A stretch of DNA of 64,000 nt from Pogonophryne albipinna. Taxonomy: Eukaryota > Chordata > Actinopteri > Perciformes > Artedidraconidae. Location: positions 17,005,763 through 17,069,762 of the forward strand of contig CM053260.1 of the NCBI GenBank assembly GCA_028583405.1, written 5' to 3'. Below are positions 12,096 through 23,285 of the stretch, one piece after another. The notes beneath the pieces are model-generated. The model worked only from the letters and a program-made list of their open reading frames with translations. It was not told where the DNA came from and did not search any database. A program made the translations under genes and the position numbers. How positions within the stretch are numbered: the stretch's first letter is position 1; every line of letters starts with the position of its first letter.

Positions 12096-14859
12096 CTTTA
12101 GCGTTGGACTGGAGATGCTGACAGTGATGAATTAAACTACAGGTATTCTTTGTGGGTTAATGGAATTGTTTTCTGTTTAATTTCCCCAGATGTTTATCAT
12201 TCAGTGGATGAATGCTGCCTCTGATTACGTCCTTCAAGTATATGATGACCTTCTCTACTCAAACTGGTAAGACAACACTCACCCAGCATTAATGCAAACA
12301 AGAGTCAGACAGATAAGGTTGTGTACTTTCTGAAATCTATCGGAAGCTTAGTCATGCTTCTGCATCGAGATGCTGCCATAAAATGTACACATTTAGGGTG
12401 TCCTGTCATAGCCGCGATGCACCTTTTCTTTTGGAAAAGATGACAGGAAGACTACGAGTGTTAATGGTTGATATGGGCTGCTGTGTGTTTTCTCCTACTT
12501 GTCTCCTCAAGGCGCGAGATGATGCCCATCCTGTCGCTGATCTTCTCAGCTCTCTTCATTCTTTTTGGCACTGTCATCATTCAGGCCTTCAGGTGAGAGT
12601 GCACCATGACTCTTTTTTTGTATTCATTTGAGCATTTGACTTGCAATTCCTTTCATTACAAATATCCTGTACATAACTTGTCGACTAAATCTGCAATCGA
12701 TGGATCTTTATCTTATTTTCTTCTAATTCTGCTTGATTATTAGTGGTTTTGACTTCTGTTGAGTCAAATACCTGCTGGATATCATTTCCCTAAGAGTCAG
12801 AGCTGTTGGTGTTCACACTAATGATTTCCTTTTTTGATTTTCAGTGAGCCAGGTGAGAGCACACCCCGGAAACCAAAGCCAAAGGACCAAACGCAGTCCG
12901 AGGAAGACGCATCGAGTAGAGCCAGTACTTCAAGGTAATGTTATGAAAGGGAACACGAGATAGACACAGAATACAACAGATAGCGGATACTTACTTACTC
13001 ACAATACAACTTATAACTGGTAACTAAGGAAAACATTAAATGTCAGAGCGATGTTTCTAAACCTTATTTTGCAGTTAATATATCTTGCTGGCAGGACCCT
13101 AGCGTGGCTGAGCCAAACTCCTCTCGATAAAAATAACCTTAAAGGGACAATTCACCTCGACATTCGATGTACGTATTATTCCTCTTATGTAGTGTCATGG
13201 CCTGGCTCTTGGCCATAACAAAGAACCCGGAAAGGACGCGATATAAGGAAAGATATTTATTAAAATAAACTCAACTTAACTAAAGAGCTACCACAATGGG
13301 ATGCGTTGATCAGTAGTGTAGGTGTGGGTGTGTGAACATGGTGTGGTGCAAGGTCTTGAATGCCAAACTAAGATGAAGGTAAACGCATAAATAAGGTAGC
13401 TGCTCTCCAAACAAATCCTCCAACAGAGAGAGCGAACAAGACTCTGGCCATTTCTCAATGTCGAGAAGAGCTGCTGCAGAGCCACTATTTCAAGTATACT
13501 ACGTCATCGAGTGGCGCCGAATGCTGGGCATTTAACATGCATTTAAACTGTCCTTCGGCGCCACTCGATGACGTAGTATACTTGAAATAGTGGCTCTGCA
13601 GCAGGTTTACTCGACATTGAGAAACGGCCTCTAGCTCGGGCCTTTCACTCCTCAGCAACCGGCGGTCAGGTGCCCTCAATCAGTGCTGATACGGATGAAG
13701 GGAGATCGTTAAAGGGACATCCACACACACAACAGGGGAGAGTAAAGCAGGAGCCGTCACAGTAGTTGTATCGGTGTAGATAAAGAAGACTAAAGAAGCT
13801 TCTTCGGCTGAACTGTAAACGCTTTAATAGACAAACACGACATCTAGTTTAGATTGTTTTCTTTTTCCTCCCTGTATTCTTCCCTCACTCCTTCTTTCTC
13901 ATTGGCCGCTGCAGCCGTCCTCCTAAGAAGGACTTTGTGGAAGTGACGGAGCTGACGGACATCACGTACATCAGCAACCTGGTGAAGCTGAGGCCCGGCC
14001 ACATCAACGTTGTACTCGTGCTCACCAACGCCTCTAAGAATGCCCTGCTCAGGAAATATGCCAAGGAGGTTTTTTCTTTCTCTGGGTAAGTCTCCTCACT
14101 ACAGTTTTTAAGTTTCTATTATTCTTAGTTTATTCATTTAAAAAAAAAAAAAAGGAAGCCTTCCAAATGCAGTCTGTAAATGAGCACTGAATGTGGTTAA
14201 AACAACTATAAATGTTGTGTCTACTTGTCTTACCAATGTTTAAGTAACTTGCCTTTTAAATAATGGAACTAAGTGTATATATTGATTAAAAAGAAAAGAA
14301 ACGTGTCCACTAAGGTGCCAATATTGCATATTTTTCACTTGGTCCAGTTAATAATCCTAAACCCCTCTGCCACTACAGGACTCAGACGCTCCACTTCTCC
14401 TTCCTTAACGGTGATAAGCACCGCCACTGGATGCCATCGCTCCTTCGCTCGACATCTGACACCATGCCGAGTCATTCGGACGAGGATGAGGAGTCTCCAG
14501 ACTACGCCGGCCACGTCCTGGCCCTCAACGGCCACAAGAAATACTTTTGCCTCTTTAGACCCGTCTTCACCGGAGACGATCCCAACGACTCGGCGTCTGA
14601 CACCTCGTCCTCTGAGAGCAGGAGGAAGTCCCGGTCCAGGTCCAGGTCCAGCTCCCACTCTCGGTCCAGGTCCCATTCCAGGGAGGATGGGGCCGTACCC
14701 AAGAGGGGCTCAAACAGGGCCACCACCATAGAAGTGCACCACAAGCTGGACAGACTGGGACTGTGGATGGAGAGGCTGATGGAGGGGACCCTCCCCCGGT
14801 TACAGGTCACCGCATGGCCCTCTCTTGGCGAAACCAATAACTCCTCCGCAGAGAGCTGA
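6402..14859 (+). CDS. dnajc16: DnaJ homolog subfamily C member 16
   Basis: ER-membrane J-domain co-chaperone. Coding exons, with GT/AG borders and phases that agree: 6402-6589, 6860-6926, 7098-7243, 8030-8205, 9710-9894, 10258-10362, 10726-10884, 10991-11121, 11387-11564, 11831-12013, 12190-12266, 12512-12592, 12845-12934, 13915-14085, 14379-14859. They sum to 2418 nt, 805 aa plus stop; human is 782 aa. A hydrophobic signal or anchor covers about residues 13-30. The J domain follows (NDPYKILGVGRSAS..., HPD at 64-66). A thioredoxin-like domain has CFAC at 172-175, and more thioredoxin-like repeats follow. A membrane segment lies near 537-557 (MMPILSLIFSALFILFG). The conserved blocks KKDFVEVTELTDITY and LALNGHKKYFCLF match the vertebrate gene. 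The C-terminus carries an RS-rich stretch (RKSRSRSRSSSHSRSRSHS). No frame damage is seen. Confidence 0.96.
8270..8628. mobile_element. hAT-M: short nonautonomous hAT in dnajc16 intron 4
   Basis: 359-bp element with terminal inverted repeats CAGTGCTTCTCAAA / TTTGAGAAACACTG, flanked by a perfect 8-bp TSD CTCTAAAA at 8262-8269 and 8629-8636. It contains repeated 'tggtccgtgag' blocks and no coding capacity. Confidence 0.9.
12035..12094. repeat. CA microsatellite in dnajc16 intron 10
   Basis: Uninterrupted CA dinucleotide run shortly after the donor of exon 10. Confidence 0.95.
13446..13629. repeat. Foldback (hairpin) element in dnajc16 intron 13
   Basis: Two arms of about 75 bp (13446-13520 and 13553-13629) are near-perfect reverse complements, separated by about 32 bp. 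Shared core: CTGCAGAGCCACTATTTCAA and ACGTCATCGAGTGGCGCCGAA. Transcribed as intron RNA, it would fold into a long hairpin. Looks like a palindromic MITE; no TSD is certain. Confidence 0.85.
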
Positions 14860-16300
14860 GTTTAAAGTTACAAAGGTGGAATGGTAGCACACACACGCCT
14901 GATGAGGGTCTTCAGCAAGAAAACTGCAGAACAATGTTGCAGTTTTCAAATCATATTTTAGGTTCTGTTTGGCAAAAGTATGTCGTCAAACTAAGCTGTT
15001 GCGAGCTTTTTACAGACGTTTTTATTTTATCTGCTAAACAGTTTGAAGCAGATCAAAATGTATGGTTTAGAGAGAGTAGTGTGCTACCACAAACCTTTAA
15101 CACGCGCATGAGGCAAAGGTTAAGAGTTCGCTGCATGATGCGGCTTCATGTACAAGGCAAAAGGAGGGAAAAGAAGAGACTCTATAGGAAAAATCAATAG
15201 CTGTTACACACACACACACACACACACACCACACACACCTTACTCAGAAGCCTCATGGTACTAGCTAGCTGTGTGTGTGTCCATGTATGTATGTGACACA
15301 TTAACTTCGGTTCCTAGTGTTTTTTCCCCCTCTTTTCTCCTCTCGTCTCCATACATTCATTAGATAAAAATCTAGCAGCTTGGAATTAGTGCAATTATTT
15401 TTGCTCTACTTTGTATCTTTGGACAGCAAGAGCCTCTAAAACTTGACACGAGCCTGACCACATCGTCTATCATGAGTATTTACTTCTGACAGTAGGTGGA
15501 AGCAGGTTAATACGAATAGAGGCTTGGACACTAAGCCTGATGCACTGAATTAATAAATATGTTTTTAGATTTTCTTGTTTTGTCTTTTTTACTTTTAGGA
15601 CCTTTTTCAGTTGAGTTTATTGTTGATTTATCAATTGCTGGTGTTGATCTGACAGAAACATTTTTTATTCCAAGCATTAAGACATAGAGAATAGAGCATT
15701 GTTAGCAGCAATAATTACATAGTCACATAACACTATCTACATTTCATCTACCAAAAGAGCTTATAATTAAAAACATATTTTATTCCTGATGATTTCTGCT
15801 CAGAGCCACGTTGCCATGTCCTGCTGCTGTTGTAGGGATTTCATATTTAATACGCTGTCTGCCAAGTTTGAATTCTGATAAAGTTGTATATGATTTTGGG
15901 TGGGTAGTACCCAAAATTAAATCTGCCTTTTTGTCTTTTAGCTGTTAACTTTGGGCTGGTTTTACCTTTTTTAATAAAAAATCTCTCTGAATCAGGGGGC
16001 AATGATAAATCCCATCTTATTATACTTGCCCTTTTTAAGGCTGTGCCCTTAAACCACTGTAAATGTCAATGCATGGAATATGTAGACCTAATATCACGAA
16101 CAATTGTTAAGTGAATTTGCACTGGCAGCTTCAACCCTTCACCCTGTCTCTCTCCCCCTTTTACTCTGTAATTGAATAACTTGCTGCTAAACAAATAATA
16201 TTTGCAGTACACTGTAACTCATCTTTTCCCTCTTGTATGTCCTTTGACCTTCATTTGTGTGTATATCCATCTGTAAGAAATTAAGTGTAAATTATTAAAA
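14860..16300 (+). other. dnajc16 3' UTR
   Basis: Noncoding stretch after the dnajc16 stop. It includes a short CA microsatellite at about 15208-15238 and several poly(A) signals (AATAAA at 15552 and 15973; ATTAAA near 16297). The transcript probably ends by about 16320. No other gene is seen. Confidence 0.65.
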
Positions 16301-16399
16301 GAAATGCCTTTTAAAACATTTTATTTATTAAAATGTGTGGATATGATACATAATGTTGCTTAATTCTTCTTCATATTAAGAAATGTTGGTATCTACAGC

Positions 16400-16608
16400 A
16401 AGGCAGCATTAAGTAACCAAGGCACTCTCCAGATACTAGATTGTATAATAAATTAGGTAACTTTTAATCATTTGACTTGACATAATCAGCGCATACTAAA
16501 AGAACAAATATTTTCCATAAATATAACTACACATTAATACATTTTCAGCAGCATGTGCATTATACAGTACATGTCTTTGTGTTTTGTACGACAAAACAGG
16601 CTCACACT
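16400..16608 (-). other. Displaced original cda 3' UTR
   Basis: Inferred from the TSD: before the outer hAT inserted, this DNA directly followed the cda stop codon on the minus strand. A minus-strand ATTAAA poly(A) signal at 16468-16463 would end a 3' UTR of roughly 150-200 nt. It is now 39.4 kb from the cda coding sequence. Confidence 0.6.
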
Positions 16609-16616
16609 GTTTAAGG
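16609..16616. repeat. Left TSD (GTTTAAGG) of the outer hAT-A
   Basis: Eight bases identical to 56057-56064. The right copy contains the cda stop codon (minus-strand TAA, 56061-56059). Confidence 0.85.
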
Positions 16617-16631
16617 CAGGGGTGGGGAACC

Positions 16632-18240
16632 TCCGGCCCCCGGGCCGAATACGGCCCGCGAGACCATTTGGTGTGGCCCTCGAGGTAATTTATAAACACA
16701 CGCAAAAAAGAAAAAAATTAAAGAAATCTAGACCGCAAAATAATTAAACAAGTGAGTGCCTGTTTTTCCTGTCCAAGGTCAGGGTCCTTGAACACAACAC
16801 AAGCCTAACGTGTCATCACGTGGTATATGTCTCGTCTGACAGGGGTGTAGTTCTGACGGAGAGCACCAGAACGCCGCTCCGCCTCAGCACTTCCAACAAT
16901 TGCAGTACCCATGTTACGTTCCCTATTAGGCTAGGGGAAGGGAAGAACCACAACCAGATTGGTATAATTATAAGTGATTTATTTTAAATAGCAGCGGTAA
17001 ACAAAATGGCCAAAAGGGCACACAAGGTTATAAGTAAGAAAGATCCCACATAAATCCGAAAAATTCAGTGTTGAGGCCAAAATTGACCACCCAACAAACA
17101 GTTAGGAGCACGTTTCAGGCAATTTGGATTCGATTGGTAGTACTTTGTAGTGACACTATTTTGGGTCCCTAACATTCATTGAGCTAGGGACTTAGAATCT
17201 TTTTTTTCCTTTTTTTTTATGCCTCCCCCCGACTAATTGGATGACGCTGAGTCGAATGGTAGGTGACATCAATGGTCTAGAACTTTTCAATAAGAAGTTA
17301 CAGATTTTTGAAATAGTTGCAGATTTAGCTTTTTTTTTTAAAACATTTTTTTTTTTTAATTCAAAAACACTTTTTCAGACTCAGAAAAGGACGTTGGATC
17401 GAATGGGCTAGGTCTTGGACTCTAATGTTGTTGTTTTTTGTTTTGTCTTTTATCAAAATATATCTACTCCGACTTACTTTTTGACGCTGAATCCAACGGT
17501 GCCAGTCTCGAAGCTGTACGACCCCTAGTGGCCAAGATAATCATAAATAACTGTCTCAAAGGCTTGGAAAAATAGATTCTGAGTCAGCACGCTGCCCCGA
17601 ACGTGCCCATATAACTTCCGTCACACACGGCCTTACGGTTCTCTTTAATTGGCTGGGGTCAAGGGGCTTTCTATTTTTGCGTTATATCTCGATAACTATA
17701 AGGTTTTGGAATCGGCCTTTCGGATATGTCGTACAGCTCATCAAGGCGCACGCGTGGATGCCCTTGGTGTCCCGGTCCGACATTCCTATGAGAAGTTTGT
17801 TTTTCAAAGTTTTCATTCAGTATGGCCTAAAGGTCTTACCCTCTGTGAGGCTCCCTGAAAGTGCAGGACTCTGGGTGGGAGTGTCGTACGAGAAAGGCGA
17901 AGACATCCGTGCGTGCGTCTTGGCGAGTTGTACAACATATCCGAAAGGCGGATTCTAAAAACCTATCGTTGTGGAGTTAGAACGATTTATTGCACTGTAA
18001 GACCAAACAGTACAAGCTTCTTGAAGAATATGGGTTGTTTTAACCCAAACATTTATAAAAGTTAATTCACCGCTAATTTTCTGATGACTATGAACTGATT
18101 TGTAATATTGTGTATACAGTATTCAACCACTTGGGTCATATTGGGGATTGTACTCAAATGTTTTTACTGAATCTGTCTGACGTCATCACGTATGTGCTCC
18201 GCCCCCGACGTGCCTCACTGCTCTCATCCATGCGTTCATT
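16632..18240. other. hAT-A left interior without recognisable genes
   Basis: Subterminal hAT-A sequence, then AT-rich DNA with poly-T runs near 17200 and 17330. A 27-bp inverted repeat (17714-17741 against 17927-17953, core ACATATCCGAAAGGC) lies in a higher-GC stretch at 17570-17960 that looks like an independent dispersed repeat. No coding domains seen. Confidence 0.5.
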
Positions 18241-18329
18241 TGAGTCCGCCATTATAGCTCCTCTCGGATGAAATCACTCAAACTTTCAGAAGTATACTTT
18301 GCCCACCGTGCTCTCGAGTCTCGAGAGAC

Positions 18330-18735
18330 AGCAAGCGCATTTCGTGGCATCTGCAGGCAGTGGCAAGTACTTCCGGCATATGCCACAGAGGCCGCTACTC
18401 TGTGGTATCTGTGGCAAGTACTTCCGGCATATGCCACAGATGCCACAACTTGCCGAGGCATCTGCCGCTGCTCAACGGGATTTGGCACAAGATGCCAGAG
18501 TAAGAAAAGGTTTACGGTAGATGCCACTCGCCTTCCGTGGCAAATGCTGCTATTTAAACCCGTATTTATCGCGTAAAATGTCGCTGTTTAGGCATGACTT
18601 TATCGAATATGCCGGAAGTACTTGCCACAGATGCCACGGAGTAGTGGCATCTGCCGGAAGTACTTGCCACAGAGTAGTGGCATATGCCGGAAGTACTTGC
18701 CACTGCCTGCAGATGCCACGAAATGAGCCAGGCCC
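18330..18735. repeat. Palindromic cluster of GCCGGAAGTACTTGCC motifs
   Basis: A 19-base motif TGCCGGAAGTACTTGCCAC occurs five times: inverted at about 18362-18380 and 18412-18430, and forward at about 18610, 18652 and 18685. The outer arms also pair (GCATTTCGTGGCATCTGCAGGCAGTGGCAAG against its reverse complement, ending near 18725). The whole block is a large imperfect hairpin. Each motif holds CCGGAAGT, the consensus of ETS-family factors. Confidence 0.85.
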
Positions 18736-19857
18736 TACTGCGAGTCTCACTGCCGGAATTTGACCGCGCTACTCTGGTAAATTACGTCTTGCCTTTGCAC
18801 AGTATTTAAATGATGTTTTATTAATTTCTGCATCTAATGCACTTTGTGTCGCATGGTGTTTGAGGCAGTGATCTGCCTCACTTGAAAAATGATTTAAACG
18901 TGTAAGACAGTATTTTATATTGCTTTAAGTTATATCTCAAAGTGGAACGTTTGTGTTGCAAAAGTTCTCTGGAAAATTCGAACCGCAAATGGTATGGGGG
19001 TTATTCCCTATCTTTATTCAAGAGCGTGGTATTTAAATTTGAGAGCATACTTTATGTATTTATTTCCCTCAAACCCTGTCCTCGCACTCAAATAGTGCCT
19101 GCTTGCACTTAGATTTGCTCTGCTTCTACTCAAACTGTACGCTTGCACTCAGATATATTGCTGCTGACAGATTTTTTCTGCTCTCAGATTTATTCTGTGC
19201 GCGCTCGAAACTTTAGTGCAACAATCCTGTCAAAATCCCTCAACCAATAGGAGGCCAGGTGTCCTTGCGGGTGCGTTCGCTTTACTTATTACAGCGTCCC
19301 GTAAGGGCGGTTACTCTTTGGTTTATAAACTCCCGCCCTCCACGGCTTTATAACATAGCATGCACTTACGGGACGCTGTAATAAGTAAAGCGAACGCACT
19401 AGTGATGTGTCGGTCGCGAACGGAACGACGGGAGCCGGCTCTCGCCCGCGAACGAGCCGTTTTTTTTTTTTGCGGAGGGATCTAGATCGGCTTGAAGGCA
19501 CATTATGCAATGTGCAATGTGCACATTATCCCACTTATTACATGGCCACATTCTCAACAAAGTAACGATATGACTCCCAATATTAATTGAAATGCTTTTA
19601 TGGATTTAGAAAATGATTTTATTGATTTAAAAAATAGTTTTATGCAGGGGCGTCGCCTGGACCTGGAAACATTCAGGGTTTAGCCCATAGTGGCGGCGCT
19701 ACAGTCGAATTTTCTACTGCAAGACTCCCCACACGCACATACACAATAGCTTGGTTTCACTTGACGTCACACCGCTGCGTTCCTTTGGCGCGAAATTCCA
19801 TTGGAGGTCAGGAAGTAATTTTCTACAGAGGATCTAGCTGCTGTTACCATTGTGAAA

Positions 19858-20074
19858 ATGCCGGTGTGTTGTGTAGTTTACGGTTGTTCCAATCGATCCG
19901 GCCGAGAGAAAAACAAGAGGTTTTACCGAGTGCCGAAGGTTGTCGTCCATAAAGCTGAGCAATTTAAGAAGCTAACCGAAGAACGCCGGAAAAAATGGCT
20001 TTCAAACCTACATCTGCGGTCGGGAGGAGCAGAGTCGTCTAATTCACGTGTCTGCAGCGACCACTTCATCAGAG
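19858..20074 (+). pseudogene. THAP-domain first exon of a transposon gene
   Basis: Encodes a nearly complete THAP zinc-binding DNA-recognition domain. It starts MPVCCVVYGCSNRSG with the CxxxxC pair, then RFYRVP, then a KKWLSNLHLR block containing the conserved W, and ends RVCSDHF with the CxxH pair. A GT donor follows at 20075. The downstream exons that would carry the transposase or partner domain are missing, so this is a remnant. The start at 19858 is preferred over an in-frame GTG upstream. Vertebrate THAP domains bind transposon ends or promoters; that role is inferred. Confidence 0.75.
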
Positions 20075-20355
20075 GTATTAGCTAACTTGGTTTTTGTGGC
20101 TTTGTTTATGTATTATTGGGTTGTGGTTAAATGCTTATTTACTTAGTAATACTGATCATGTTTAAGTTACCTGTAGTCTAATATGGACTTTGTTGGGACT
20201 TTTTAGGGTGCCCTAGCGCTTTGGGTGACGTTGAGTCGGTAGACTGGGCTCCCACTGTTAGCCTCGGTTACCACCGATTATATATACAGTCTATGCGAAA
20301 CAACGTCGCCGACGCGGTAACCATAGTACCTACATGTAATCATAACACACATACT

Positions 20356-20394
<39 letters not shown>

Positions 20395-20537
20395 ACACTC
20401 ACAGGCCAGTTAATGCTGAAGGCAAGGCGACAGCCGTAACACTGCCTTACATGAGTCCATGTAGCTAAAGTTAGCTAGCTAGATGTCTCCTAATAATGCT
20501 ACTTAGAGGTAAGAAGGTATAGGTAGTTAACACTCAC

Positions 20538-20849
20538 CCGGGAAAAAACAAGGCGACATTTGTTTAATGCCTTTTTGGTGCCGAGGTCATTCACCCATCC
20601 ACACACGAAGTAGTTGAAAGCTTCCAGGCTTTTATACGCTTTCATTTGGCTAGCCGTGTAGTAGGAGGTATGAAGGACGAGGTAGCTGGTGATATCCATC
20701 GCCTCGACAGCGGGCAAATCTGATAAATCACGAGAAAAGTCGCTCTTTTTCAGCTGATACGGATCGTATCCGATGTGTGCTGTGATTTTTTCACGATATC
20801 TGCGGCGTGCAGGTTCATTTAATTGTTTGACATAGTCGGTGTCCTCCAT
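20538..20849 (-). pseudogene. N-terminal exon of a SWIM/YqaJ-type transposon protein
   Basis: Reads MEDTDYVKQLNEPARRRYRE at the start, then a block with DPYQLKKSDFSRDLSDLP, AMDITSYLVLHTSYYT and EAFNYFVCGWVNDLG, ending ...CRLVFSR at a GTGAGT donor (20537). From memory, many fish genes of this type continue into a SWIM zinc finger and a YqaJ-like nuclease domain. That part is absent here, presumably by internal deletion. The open frame extends upstream to 20960, but the MED start fits better. Family recall is moderate; no search was possible. Confidence 0.6.
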
Positions 20850-23285
20850 GATTCCTGCGTTGATGAATGATTGCGTTTTCACTTCCTGACCTCCACTTGA
20901 ATTTCGCGCGTCGTAGAAGTCACGTGACTGAAACCAAGCTATTGCGCCATCTGGTGTCACAAACGTGTGTCTGCATTAGCTTTGTTACGGCAATGGATTG
21001 TGGGAGATTCTCATAGCACGTGAGGATCTCTTGAGGGTAAGGTGCCTGTATTATCTCGGTGGACAAAATGTATGTTTTTATTTTATAAGGACAATAACGT
21101 ACTGTTGTGTTTGTTTAGTTTAATGTTAATTGTTTAATGCTCACAGTCACAGCAACATGTTTTTGTGTGATTGGTTTTATATGATTTATCAACGTGATCA
21201 TCAATAGCTAATATGAGCACCAGAACCCAGCTCAAGTGTCCTTTTATGCTGTCCATTGAAATGCAGGAAAGTAATCACCAGCTCTGAGTGATCTGTTGCC
21301 GAGGGGACACTACACAGGAGTTACATAAGCAGAGATAAAGTGCTATTTTGAGGGAACTCACCTCCTCTGGGGTCCCCAGGAAGATTTTTCTAATCTTTTT
21401 CTAAAGCCCCGGATGCCTACCCCAGGTGACGCCCATGGTTTTATGCATTGATTTAAATTGACATGCATCCGCTAAGAAAAGTAGTCCGTTGTTACTGTTT
21501 GAACTAACGTAGCAACGGCAGGAACTGCTTCGATAATTTTTTTGAGGAGCTTTTTGATTACAGATTTGAAAACATCGTTGCTTGCTTTAAAAGTAGCACA
21601 ATTCATTATGTCAAACCTTGGAACGTATCTAGATATCCCTGCCCTAATGCCAAAGTAACTGGCAACTGAATATGTGTCGCCGTTTGATGTCTATGTCTGG
21701 ACCGCCGCTTCTCTTCTTACTTCTATAAGAATAAAACACGGAGGAGGGAGATCTCTTTTTCTCCCCCTCTTCTGACAGCCCAGCAGCTGATCTCAGAGCA
21801 CGCTCCCCTCTCCTGCAGGGGGGCGTGGTCAGCTGCAGCTCACAGAATCAGCCCCCTGCAAAAACAGCGCTGGAAAGAGCAAATAGAGCGAAATGAGGCA
21901 TGGCTAAAATGCAGGATCTTTTTGGTATTTTGAAAAAAAAACTATATTTATATAGGCTACTTTATATAGGTCGATACAGTAGCCCCTTTTTTTAAATAGT
22001 TGTTATAGGTGTTGCTATCTGTTTTGTGTAGCGTGGTTCTACAAGCAAGTCAATGCATTCATTGGGTGGTATCAGAGAGTTACACGGGTCTGTAAATGCA
22101 ATGAAAACAATTGGCCACAGCAAATCATTTATATTAAACATGTAATTTTTACTTTTGAATACTTCAGTACAAAGGTTGAATTGAATAAGTTAAGTGATAT
22201 ATGTGTACACATATAATTAGTCAAAACAGGGCTACATTTGATTTAATTAAAAGGTATAATATGTGGTAAACTGAAGAGCCGTTTGGGAGCCGAAAGAGCC
22301 GGCTCTTCTTGGTGAGCCGAGCCAAATGATCCGGCTCACCAAGAAGAGCCGGAATTCCCATCACTAGAACGCACCCGCAAGGACACTTGGCCTCCTATTG
22401 GTTGAGGGATTTTGACAGGATTGTTGCACAAAAGTTTCGAGCGCGCACAGAATAAATCTGAGAGCAGAAAAAATCTGTAAGCAGCAATATATCTGAGTCA
22501 GTGGCGGTTCTACGGGGTGGCACGGGGTGGCAGCTGCCACCTCAGAAAAATGCCTTGCCACCCCAGTTGGCAGCTTTGTTTTGAAAGAAAAGTTGTTGCT
22601 CATCGGACATTTATGAGAGAAAATCTCTAATGTCCGAGTGCAAGTGAATGCAGCACAAGACGCGAGACTTGTAACCCCTCCCCCCCTGGCGCGAGTTTGG
22701 CGGCAATTTCCTTTGAACGGGGGACAGCGCAAAACGAGAAGCATTTCAATTCGGATCCAAGTAGACGGAAGGAATGAGGTATTTGCGGTCAGGGTATGCT
22801 GTAGGCTACAGCCATACCAAGAAATGGCTTAGCCCCACCATGAACAATGATGTTAAAATAAGCAAAATAAAGTCCGCCAACTCGCGCGGAGTAAATTGCA
22901 CAGACAGCAGTTAGTAAGATTGATTTCAGTAGCCACTTGTCTGGAAATACCGAAGACTAGAAACGGTTTTGAAAACTTTTGTCACGTAGTGATGTCTTCT
23001 CGATAGAACATCTTTGATAATGTCTTCTGGCCAATCAGAATCACGATAACAGCGTGGTGTTGTTGCAGGAAGTCCCGACGGAGAATACTTTTGCGGTAGT
23101 ACATCTCTATATACATCGATACAACATTACGTGTTGATAGAAATCAACACGTAATGAAATAAGACCCCACGGTTTGATGATTGATAGGTGTGTGGGCTGT
23201 CTTTCATTTTGACACACAGAACAATGGGGGCTATCCGCCCTTATCCACAATGTAAAGTCATTCACACAGCCTCTTCTCTCTGTTG

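Larger units (their letters stand above)
19645..21437. mobile_element. THAP/SWIM-type DNA transposon, internally deleted, inserted in hAT-B
   Basis: Short termini CAGGGGCGTC (left) and its near complement GACGCCCATG (right) are flanked by 8-bp TSD GTTTTATG (19637-19644 and 21438-21445). It holds the start of a THAP gene (plus) and the start of a SWIM-associated gene (minus), converging on each other. Both are preceded by a shared inverted block (CGCGAAATTC...GGAGGTCAGGAAGT near 19788-19815 and 20883-20910). Fish transposons pairing a THAP protein with a SWIM/YqaJ-type protein are known to me (ISL2EU-like), but the 8-bp TSD would also fit P or hAT elements, so the family is unsettled. Confidence 0.7.
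19400..22366. mobile_element. hAT-B, inserted in FB1
   Basis: 2967-bp element with ends TAGTGATG / CATCACTA and a perfect 8-bp TSD GAACGCAC (19392-19399 and 22367-22374). The subterminal regions are rich in GAGCCGGCTC-type palindromes. It carries the THAP/SWIM element but no hAT transposase of its own that I can read. Confidence 0.9.

Noticed and set aside
14273..14731. Plus-strand 152-aa Pro/Gly-rich frame
   Set aside because: Out-of-frame reading of the last dnajc16 exon.
18252..18763. Several overlapping frames (for example SGKYFRHMPQ repeats)
   Set aside because: They come from the palindromic CCGGAAGT repeat read in many frames; no gene evidence.
22364..22832. Minus- and plus-strand frames at the FB1/hAT-C junction
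   Set aside because: They cross element boundaries and have no domain.
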